From: an uncultured Bdellovibrio sp.
Lineage (GTDB): Bacteria; Bdellovibrionota; Bdellovibrionia; Bdellovibrionales; Bdellovibrionaceae
NCBI GenBank assembly: GCA_946482355.1
Contig: CAMLRE010000071.1
Span: 1 to 8,438, forward strand
Length of the DNA: 8,438 nt
Reading direction: 5' to 3'
This document shows, piece by piece, positions 1 through 7,700 of this stretch. Position 1 is the stretch's first letter, and every line of letters starts with the position of its first letter. The notes under the pieces are model-generated. The model worked only from the letters and a program-made list of their open reading frames with translations, did not search any database and was not told where the DNA came from. Position numbers and translations under genes: made by a program.

Positions 1-599
1 TAAAAGAGTATAACCCCAATAAAGGCGCCCGTCTAATTACGTACGCTGTATGGTGGATTCGTGGGTATATTCAAGAGTATTTAATGCGCCAATTTTCAAT
101 GGTGCGTATTGGAACAACGGCAAACCAGAGAAAATTATTCTATCAGTTACAACGCCAAAAAAACGAATTAGAAAAAATGTCTTCACCAGAAAATATCGCG
201 CAGCTATCTCATAAACTTGGAATTCCGAAAGAAGAAGTTGAAGAGATGGCCAAACGTGTCTCTGGACGCGATGTCAGCCTTGATAAAACAGCTGATGACG
301 ATAGCGGAGCCACTTTATCTTTAGGAAGTATCTTACGCAAAGAAGATGGAAGCCTTCCGCTGGATGAACAGCTGGCTTTAGCTGAGCAGCTTAAATTTTT
401 AAAAGATGCGATCGAAAAAATTAAAGGTACGCTGACAGAGAAAGAAAAAATCATCCTTGATGAGCGTGTTTTAAACGAAGAACCGCTCACGCTCCAAGAA
501 ATCGGAGAAAAGTATCATATTACCCGCGAAGCTGTTCGCCAAAACGAAGCCCGCCTGATCAATAAAATCAAAACCGCACTTGCGGAGTTAATGAAATAG
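1..599 (+). CDS. rpoH: RNA polymerase sigma factor, RpoH (sigma-32) family, 5' partial
   Basis: Alternative sigma factor that directs core RNA polymerase, classically to heat-shock promoters. The frame is open from base 3 (first full codon AAA), so the ATG at 84 is internal and the true start lies upstream. 198 residues are visible; E. coli RpoH has 284, so about 85 N-terminal residues are missing. Seen: the end of region 2 (NPNKGARLITYAVWWIRGYI, bases 12-71), where -10 recognition resides. It is followed by QRKLFYQLQRQK (bases 126-161), which matches the RpoH-box position of E. coli (QRKLFFNLRK). Then come a region-3-like helical stretch (roughly bases 183-284) and region 4 with its helix-turn-helix (LTLQEIGEKYHITREAVRQ, bases 495 on). 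One oddity is VRQNEARL, where sigma factors normally have Ile or Leu in place of Asn. The RpoH box favours RpoH over RpoD or other group members. The heat-shock role is known for the family and is inferred here. Confidence 0.88.
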   Translation, partial: KEYNPNKGARLITYAVWWIRGYIQEYLMRQFSMVRIGTTANQRKLFYQLQRQKNELEKMSSPENIAQLSHKLGIPKEEVEEMAKRVSGRDVSLDKTADDDSGATLSLGSILRKEDGSLPLDEQLALAEQLKFLKDAIEKIKGTLTEKEKIILDERVLNEEPLTLQEIGEKYHITREAVRQNEARLINKIKTALAELMK

Positions 600-608
600 T
601 CACATACT

Positions 609-615
609 AAAAAGG
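609..615 (+). promoter_or_regulatory. weak ribosome binding site for the 282-aa protein
   Basis: AAAAAGG ends only three bases before the ATG at 619, which is closer than usual. The next in-frame Met lies far inside the protein and would remove the signal peptide, so the start at 619 still stands. Only 19 bases (600-618) separate it from the sigma-factor stop, leaving no room for a full promoter. The gene is therefore probably co-transcribed with rpoH or driven from inside it. Confidence 0.45.
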
Positions 616-618
616 CTG

Positions 619-1467
619 ATGAAAAATTCTGCCTTTGCTTTTATTTTTACTTTATTCTTTGTGCTTTCTTACAAAGCCGAAGCTTTTAAAGTTTTAGAAA
701 TTCGTAATAATAAACTTCTTGTTGATCTAGAAGGCGGAACCTTAGAACGCGGTGATTACTTAGTCACACTTCCGCAAGCAGAATACCAAGGCCGTGCTAT
801 CGTTATTCAGATTCGTCCGGGTCAAGTTGTGGCCAAGCTTCAAGATGGTAACTTCACTGTCGGCGAACGTGTTAAACGTATTTTAGGCGATCCTTCGTTT
901 AAAGAAGAAGCGATTAAAATCTCAGTTCACGCTAAATACTTAAATAACGGAATTTCAATTAAACAAAAAGATGCGACCTTTCCAACTCCGAACGAAGAAA
1001 CTGTCAGCATGACCGGCAGTAGCGTTGGTTTTATGGGTGTGATTGATTGGCCGACCGATTGGTTTTTACTGCGCGGCTCTTTAGGTTTAGAACCGGTCGA
1101 AGTTGAAGGAACAGCGAAATACAATTCTTGCTCGAGCAAAACATCAACAGCTTGTAACGTAAATATTAACTATATCGCAGCCTCAGCAGCTATTCGTTAT
1201 GATTACTACCGCAATAGCCGTTTAGTGCTTTGGGCTGCTGCTGGTTCAGGAATTAAATTTCCATTAAATAAAGAATCAACGTCATTAAATAAAGGCGCTA
1301 TCGGTATTGCCAATTCAATCTTGGTTTCTACCGGAGCTGATTATTTAATTATGAAAAATTATTTTATTCCGGTAGGTTTTGAATACCACTATTCTTTAAA
1401 CTACTCTGAAAAAGTGCCGGTGATTACGCAAATGGCGTTACATGCCGGCATTGGTATGGAATTTTAA
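619..1467 (+). CDS. exported protein: SH3-like N-terminal domain plus probable outer-membrane beta-barrel
   Basis: Not a protein recognised by name; 282 aa. Residues 1-22 form a signal peptide (MKNSAFAF then a hydrophobic core) with a likely signal peptidase I site after KAEA. Residues 23-90 are a compact all-beta stretch. Its spaced elements LERGDYL, GRAIVIQI, VVAKLQDG and VGERV resemble the SH3-like/FlgT-C-type pattern (GD-x-hydrophobic ... VAKL ... VGDRV). Residues 96-282 show alternating hydrophobic/polar strands with aromatic residues at strand ends and finish in GIGMEF. A terminal Phe is typical of barrels inserted by the BAM machinery, and about eight strands would fit the length. The only two cysteines (171 and 179) sit in one presumed loop and could form a disulphide. 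It lies just downstream of rpoH and converges on the minus-strand operon with no gap. Envelope location is well supported, the specific role unknown. A periplasmic beta protein is the alternative. Confidence 0.75.
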   Translation: MKNSAFAFIFTLFFVLSYKAEAFKVLEIRNNKLLVDLEGGTLERGDYLVTLPQAEYQGRAIVIQIRPGQVVAKLQDGNFTVGERVKRILGDPSFKEEAIKISVHAKYLNNGISIKQKDATFPTPNEETVSMTGSSVGFMGVIDWPTDWFLLRGSLGLEPVEVEGTAKYNSCSSKTSTACNVNINYIAASAAIRYDYYRNSRLVLWAAAGSGIKFPLNKESTSLNKGAIGIANSILVSTGADYLIMKNYFIPVGFEYHYSLNYSEKVPVITQMALHAGIGMEF

Positions 1468-3492
1468 TTACGGCGTAAGGGTTACGTACGTATAAACACG
1501 GCCATTTAATAAATCGACATAACGAATACTTCCGCTATCGATAAAATAAATTCTTTCACTCATGCCAACAAAAGTATCCCAAAGATTAATATCACAATTT
1601 GTGCGGGATGTTCCATCAGCACATAATGCTACAGGGTAATCATCAGCACCTTTACCCAGAACTGTTTGCCATGTTGTTCCGTTATGGCGCTTAACAAAAC
1701 CTTCATAGCGATTCATCGAATATAAAGTGTTTGTGCGTGAGACGAACATATAGTTATTACTGAATGAACCCGGTAATACCACGTTCGTACTTGCCGCTAC
1801 ACCATCAGCATCAAACATCGCTAAGGATTGTTGCGCACATGTCGTATCGTCGTCACACAGACGAGCGTAGATATTAGCAATCTCTTTATTTGTTGAATCG
1901 TACGTTACCGCCATACCACCGTACGGCCATAATTGAGAGACATCCTGTGACGGATCGCCGTTAATACCTGTTCCAGAAAGTCTGATTGAAACGATTTTTG
2001 TATCGCGATCTGGACGGTACACACGTAATCTAAAACGATCTGATTCATCAGCGATCACCGAATTATCTAACTGTTTTAATGGATCTTCTGAGTTAAAAAC
2101 AATCCAGTTATTTGGTAAAACCTGGAACGTTCCGTAATACAGTAAATTATCGTGATAATCGATTTGTAAATCAGTGGCTGATTTGACCGTATCAAAAGAA
2201 TCACTACCGCCACCCACGATTGTTTCAATCGTTTGTGAAGCCGGAGCTTCATTTAAATTAATTCTGCGAATACGGTCATAGTCAAAAATAATTAAATTTT
2301 CTTCTCTGTCTAAGGCAATACGTAACGGTTTTTTTACTGAAGCTGTCGCTAATAAACCATCAGCAATTGTTGGTGCCAGTGCCACGATCACAGTTTGTGT
2401 GGCTGTGATTGGATTAATTTTTACAATACCACGCGCTTTATCGCGCATATAAATAATACCGGCTGAATTCACCACAAACATTTGTGGATCAAGTAATGAA
2501 CTGTCTGAATCTGGTGAATCTGATTTATCTAAAACCGTTACGCTATTAACGACAACGTTACTTGAAACAGCTCCACCGGTTACTGTAGCACTTGTACAAT
2601 ATGAACCACCACAAGAACGGTTAAATACATCCGTAATATCTGTGCCCGCGACACCCACAGGAGAAGACGCCACTAATGTAAGCTCTGTCTGATTGTGGGC
2701 ATAGTCACGCGCCCATAATGTGGCTGTCATGCTTGTTAAAGCTGTGTAACCAAAAAAGAACGGAATACTCACACCAGAAATTGATGTTTGATAAGCTGAT
2801 CCTGTTAAGCTGTTTACGTTTAACCAGCATGAATCCGTTTCTGTCGGAACAGTTGTAACAATATATTTTAAACAAATATCTTTAATCGGAGATAACGAAA
2901 AAGTATCTGAGATATTCGGAAGCGAAATTGATGAAAAACCTGTGTTTGAAGTGCTCGCATAAGCGAAGTTCATTCCCCAAACAACCGGCGCACAAGAATC
3001 CACCGTAAATAATCCAGGTGTTACCCAAACTGTTGGAAAGGCATCGGGACGGCCACGCGTTGTTACACGGATTTTGTAACTGCCACCATCACTGGCTGGG
3101 CTGACTACTGTACAATCTGTTTCACGCGGCACTGACCAGTTAAAAACACTTTCTTGGCCAGAGTAAGTTGCAAAGTCATCACCGTCTTGTCCTGTAGATG
3201 ATTCAGCAGTTGTCCACGTTAAACCGGCATCACGACTGTATTCAATCGTGCTTGAGTTTGTATCTAATGTTGGATCTGTGATAATCATGTGGATTTTATA
3301 AAGAGTTCCACCTTTTACGTATTCATTACCATGCAATGATTCAACCACCACTTCTGGTGATTCACCATTCAATGGTGGATTTTCAGAAGCCGGTGTAATC
3401 GGATCTGTAATCGTGGCCTCACAGCCGGCGATTATCATCGTTCCAGCTAAGAGCACACTTAAATAAATGAAAAGTTTTTTAGCCTTTAACAT
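1468..3492 (-). CDS. lipoprotein with two Ig-like domains and one NHL-like beta-propeller (short paralogue)
   Basis: 674 aa, last gene of the minus-strand operon. Residues 1-23 form a lipoprotein signal peptide with lipobox IAGC and Cys24 as the lipidated residue. Glu, not Asp, follows at +2, so outer-membrane sorting is expected by the Lol rule. After it comes CEATITDPI, nearly the same as in the large upstream lipoprotein. Residues about 45-165 form an Ig-like domain (SRDAGLTWTT at 86-95) and about 168-280 a second one (LWARDYAHNQ at 259-268). Residues about 315-674 carry NHL-like blade motifs: RGIVKINP (354-361), DRIRRI (406-411), IVGGG (425-429), FQVLPNNWIVF (456-466), LSGTGINGDP (505-514). 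The length fits one six- or seven-bladed propeller. Ten cysteines besides Cys24 fall into five near pairs (127/167, 207/222, 294/299, 546/552, 624/633). It overlaps the upstream gene by one base (TAATG). Ligand and function are unknown; propellers of this type usually bind protein or carbohydrate rather than catalyse. Confidence 0.82.
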   Translation of the reverse strand: MLKAKKLFIYLSVLLAGTMIIAGCEATITDPITPASENPPLNGESPEVVVESLHGNEYVKGGTLYKIHMIITDPTLDTNSSTIEYSRDAGLTWTTAESSTGQDGDDFATYSGQESVFNWSVPRETDCTVVSPASDGGSYKIRVTTRGRPDAFPTVWVTPGLFTVDSCAPVVWGMNFAYASTSNTGFSSISLPNISDTFSLSPIKDICLKYIVTTVPTETDSCWLNVNSLTGSAYQTSISGVSIPFFFGYTALTSMTATLWARDYAHNQTELTLVASSPVGVAGTDITDVFNRSCGGSYCTSATVTGGAVSSNVVVNSVTVLDKSDSPDSDSSLLDPQMFVVNSAGIIYMRDKARGIVKINPITATQTVIVALAPTIADGLLATASVKKPLRIALDREENLIIFDYDRIRRINLNEAPASQTIETIVGGGSDSFDTVKSATDLQIDYHDNLLYYGTFQVLPNNWIVFNSEDPLKQLDNSVIADESDRFRLRVYRPDRDTKIVSIRLSGTGINGDPSQDVSQLWPYGGMAVTYDSTNKEIANIYARLCDDDTTCAQQSLAMFDADGVAASTNVVLPGSFSNNYMFVSRTNTLYSMNRYEGFVKRHNGTTWQTVLGKGADDYPVALCADGTSRTNCDINLWDTFVGMSERIYFIDSGSIRYVDLLNGRVYTYVTLTP

Positions 3493-4766
3493 TAAAATCC
3501 TACCACCAATTGTATTTCGGTCGTTTTAAATTCGCGGCTAAGTCCAGCCTCGTTCTCGGCCTTATAGTTTTCACTATTGTAACCAAGACCTACCCACAGT
3601 GGTTTTTTATCAAACATTAATTGGTAACGATATTCTAAACCGATTTCCATATGGGATTTGATCACATCTGACATCATCCCGATCATGTTCACTTTTGCAA
3701 TCACACGGTTTTTAGCATCAAATAAATAATCAGCATACACACCATAACCGGCTTGGTTAGAAGATAATTTTGCCGTTGATGATTTTTGTTGAACCGTTAA
3801 ACCAGAAAATAAAGCGCGTAAACCCAGGTCTAACTGGTTTTTATAATCGTAGTGAACGCCCACTAAAGCGTTATAGTATAATAAATCAACTGATTCGTCT
3901 TTTTTACCTGTGGCAAAACTTGTTTTAAATTCGCCACCCCATTTTAAAAAGCCCATGACTTTCGGACTTAAAACAGCGTACTTAAACGAGTACTTGCTAT
4001 CTTCGGCAGTTACCGGATCAGCCGTATAACTTAAATCGATTTTACCTAAGTAAAGTGATTGCTGGAATTCACTGGCTTGTTTTTGCTTTTGTTTTTCCAT
4101 GGCTTCTTTTTTAGCCAGATCAATATTTTTCGGAGTCACTAAGGTGACAACGAACTCTTGATCACCGTTACGCATTGAAATTGTACCGATCGGCCCACCT
4201 TGAGGAGATGTGGCCGGTAAGTTATAACTTCTCCACGGCTCACCTTTACCTGCAACTTCGAATAATGTTGAATCCATCCATTCAACTTGCGCCGGAGCAC
4301 TTAAAGTGATGTTTAAAGTTTTTTGCGTATTATCACAAGAAACAGCTAACGGAAAATTTAAAGGTTTTTTCGGATCTTGCAATTGCACGCGCACTGAATT
4401 TTTTCCGCAGCGTTCGCCTATGACATTTTTCGCTAAGGGAATCCACTTCGCTGTAATTTTTTTCTCTGTGCCTGAGCTTGTTGTGTATGTCATGGCATCA
4501 TCGTAATTTGAAAGATACCAAATTGTTTTTTCGCCAACTTGGGCTGTTGTTCCGTTTTCAGTGATGATTTCAGTATCTTTTGCCACATCAGGCACTTCGA
4601 TAGTAACACCGTATTGGCGGTAGCCTTCAGTGTTCGTGAAAAATTCTTCTTTTGCAGGCCATGCGACAACCTGACCTTTTTCGTCGGTCATCTTCACTTC
4701 GGCTTTAACTTGTGATGATAGCATCATCATAAAAATCATTCCTGCAAAAAAAGTTCTCATCATCAT
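3492..4766 (-). CDS. exported protein with C-terminal beta-barrel, between two lipoprotein genes
   Basis: Not recognised by name. An ATG at 4772 would give 426 aa, but the ATG at 4766 (424 aa) is preferred. It has GGGA seven bases upstream, and its ATGA overlaps the TGA of the preceding gene. Residues 1-22 are a very Met-rich signal peptide with likely cleavage after VKA. Residues 23 to about 214 are a beta-rich soluble domain with its only cysteines at 120 and 144, probably a disulphide. Residues 215-236 (KKEAMEKQKQKQ and flanks) are a charged helical linker. Residues 237-424 alternate hydrophobic and polar positions in strands such as ALVGVHYDY, LDLGLRALFSGL and MEIGLEYRYQL. The protein ends EIQLVVGF, with the terminal Phe of BAM-dependent barrels. 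About eight strands would fit. Its place between two paralogous surface lipoproteins suggests it anchors or partners them in the outer membrane; this is inference. Confidence 0.78.
   Translation of the reverse strand: MMMRTFFAGMIFMMMLSSQVKAEVKMTDEKGQVVAWPAKEEFFTNTEGYRQYGVTIEVPDVAKDTEIITENGTTAQVGEKTIWYLSNYDDAMTYTTSSGTEKKITAKWIPLAKNVIGERCGKNSVRVQLQDPKKPLNFPLAVSCDNTQKTLNITLSAPAQVEWMDSTLFEVAGKGEPWRSYNLPATSPQGGPIGTISMRNGDQEFVVTLVTPKNIDLAKKEAMEKQKQKQASEFQQSLYLGKIDLSYTADPVTAEDSKYSFKYAVLSPKVMGFLKWGGEFKTSFATGKKDESVDLLYYNALVGVHYDYKNQLDLGLRALFSGLTVQQKSSTAKLSSNQAGYGVYADYLFDAKNRVIAKVNMIGMMSDVIKSHMEIGLEYRYQLMFDKKPLWVGLGYNSENYKAENEAGLSREFKTTEIQLVVGF
3498..3501 (-). promoter_or_regulatory. ribosome binding site of the 674-aa lipoprotein
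   Basis: AGGA on the minus strand, five bases (TTTTA) before the ATG at 3492. It lies in the last codons of the barrel gene, whose TAA shares its final A with this ATG (TAATG), an arrangement typical of translational coupling. Confidence 0.7.
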
Positions 4767-7700
4767 GGACATATCCCAGTTGTCGTAACACAGTATTTAC
4801 CCACGCCAGACAAACCATTTTGTCTGAACGGGAAATACACTTGCTGCTTATTATAATCCCACGCTATTGATAATCCGTCACAAGTAAAAAACTTCGTACC
4901 CGTACTACTAGTCGGAAGTGGTAAGTTAGTTTCAGTACCTGTCGTTAAATTCTTTTTGTTTAAAGTACCATCTGTAGCACAGTAATAAAGTTCATACTGG
5001 CCAGAGGCATTTTGTTTATAGTTAAACGCACGAATCGATTTTGCTGTTGTCGCCCAAACCGACGTCACACCACCACCGATAATTTGATCAGAACCGTTAC
5101 GTAATAATGGTGCTTTGATAATACGTTTTGCTGTGTAATTTGCCATAAGTAACGCACGTTCTTCTTTTAAGTAAATCGAAGACGTCGATTGGTTACCCCA
5201 CATCGGCATTTGAATACTATCGCTGATATCTACACCTTCTTCAAACGTGGCTGTGCCCACGCAGGTTGGATTTGTAGCTGCGCCCATGAATTTTCTGACA
5301 GTACCGCTTGTAGAAGTAAAAATTTTCGCATGCGGGTCAACGTGACATTCGCCGTTCCAACGTTGTGTCCACGCAACTAGATAAGCTTGCGAAGTTCCGT
5401 TTTCAACAGCGTAAGTAGGAATTGTGCTTCCGTCAGGAATCATGATTCCGTGTAACACGAGCGGATAACCATTCATTGAAATGTTACGGCCTTCAAGACC
5501 ATTGGCCGCTGAACTTAAGAAAGCGGTACCACCGGCACCAAGAACAAGTTTCCACTTGTTGGCTTTACCTGTTGCCACATCTCTTTCATATTTCACAACG
5601 ACACCATTACGAGTCAGTGAAGCATAGAAAGTACCATCGCGAGGGTCAACTTGAACACCTTGAATACCGCCCCAGAATTCATTGGCAAATGACGACGCTG
5701 AAGCTGCGTTCACCGAATAACGATTCACTGACGGCGCTTCAAATGAAACGGCTTCATCTGTGTAGTTACCCGCTAAGCGGTTAATTTGGCCCGAAGAGCC
5801 TTGCGTGATTTCGCGCACATTAAATTCTTTATTATCGGCCGCAATCACGGTATCGCTTGTACCCCAAACGCCCATGTAATTCACACCATTCATACGCGCT
5901 GCTAATGGCGAAGCGCCATCACCGGCTGATTTTCTTTCACCGAATAATGTTTTTAATTTTCCATCCGGTAAGATTACACGGATTTGTCCGGCATCATTAA
6001 AATAAACTGTATTTGTTCCATCAACGAAAGCATCAATACCTGAAATTAAACAGCTTGAAGCTGTTCCACCGTCAGCACAGTAACCTTGTGTTTGACCACC
6101 GACCACAGTGTTCCACTGATTTGTAGCTACGTTATATTTACCTAACTTAAATGGGTAATGCGCACCTAACCAGTAGATTGCTCCACGGCGTGAAGCAAAC
6201 ATTTGAGTTTCCCAGTAAGCGTAGTTCGGTGCGTGTGTTCCGTAACCTGCGGCCACACCATTACGCGCGTTGAAGTTTGCCACGTAGTGACCACAACCAC
6301 CCGGAACCGGATAACAAATATATGACGTTAAAAATTCTGGCTGCGACGTACGGTAGTTAAATGATAAAGCAATTGTACGCACGTAATCAGTTGTATAAAC
6401 ATACTCTGGATCGCCGTAGCGGCCTTTACCAGATAACTTCATAAAGTAAACTTTATCTTCAGCCGCTTTATAAATACCCATCATGTAATCGTAGACCTGA
6501 GCTGTCGGGTTTCCGATCGTAAACCAAATATTTCCATTCGGTAATACCTGAAATAACGAATACATATTCATTGTTGTGCTAAATTTTAAACTTTTTGCAG
6601 CAACGGCTTTTGTGTACGTGTTAATTGTACCACCGCCGATGATCGTATTAATTGTTCCGTCAGCTTCGACACGACGGATGCGGTCACCATCAAAAATCAA
6701 TAAGCGGTCTTGATAATCGACTGTGATTTTACCATTACCAATGGTCGTGGCATTAGCTACGTTTCCGCCATCACCGGTTTTTGTACTGCCTTTTTTCACA
6801 AAAACTTTTTGCACACCATCAACTGGGTCAACAAGTAAAATACCGCGTGAAGAATCTAAGAAATAAACTTTACCTTTTGATGAAACAGCCAATGTACCAA
6901 AATCACCCGGAACGTCAGCTGCGCGAACTTGTGATAAGAAAATGGCTTTATTCGCACTGCCGTTAATACCTAAATCAGTATTACCTGCAACAATTGAAAA
7001 CTTCTCGGTGTTAAGTGCTGGCGTTGCTGATAAAGACACTAAACCTGATTGGTCTTTAACTTTAATTTGAATTTTAAAATACCCTGAACTTGGAGCCTGA
7101 ATTTTACGGCAACCTGTATAGTTACCATCTGTCGTACATCCGACTTTAGAGTTCGTGATATCTTGCATACCCGGAACTTCGTAGAAAGTTTCTTCATCTA
7201 ATGTGTAATATAAACTGATCGGCGCTGTTGTTAAGTCAGTGTCTGTCACTTTCCAACGAACATACACATCTTGATTTGCCACAAAAGTTGTTTCAGCTTT
7301 TGTTGGCGATAATGATGATGAGTTATTTGTTGAAGCGATCATGTTGGTGATCGTTGGTGCAACGGCCGGGTTGTACGCAATCGTTACCTGATCTTTATTT
7401 TCTTGGCCTGTGCCGGCTGTTAAACCAGAAATATTACCGGCATAATCCATCGCCCAAACACTGATTTTATAAGTGTTTTGTACGAAACCTACGAAGGTAG
7501 AAATATCATCTTTAATAAGATCTTTTGAAGCTTCATCTTCCATATCCTGCCAGCAAGAATCATCTTCGGCCGGAGGATTAATATCAAAAGCTTTTACGCA
7601 TAAAAATTTAACCACAGTCGTCGTATCTGAAACAGCAATGCTAGTTTCAAAGAAACTGCGATTTACAACTTTTGCAACTGTAGCATCACTTACACTACCC

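Noticed and set aside
84..599. A stand-alone 171-aa protein starting at the ATG at 84.
   Set aside because: The frame is open upstream to the window edge and encodes sigma region 2 residues in register, so this ATG is an internal Met of the sigma factor.
3214..3237. SRDAGLTW in the short lipoprotein fits the sialidase Asp-box pattern S-x-D-x-G-x-T-W, with SANSGTTW at the matching place in the long one.
   Set aside because: Only one copy per protein, placed in an Ig-like domain where S-x-D-G-G-T-T-W-like turns are common, and the long paralogue has Asn in place of Asp. There is no sign of sialidase catalytic motifs.
5476..5784. Plus-strand open frames opposite the operon (for example 5476-5784 and 7473-7790).
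   Set aside because: They are antisense to a strongly supported coding frame and have low-complexity, unprotein-like composition and no recognisable domain.
5905..5919. Perfect inverted repeat ATGGCG-AAG-CGCCAT near the boundary between the two predicted propellers.
   Set aside because: It lies inside coding sequence, has only six base pairs and no U-tract on the minus strand. It is probably chance rather than a terminator.
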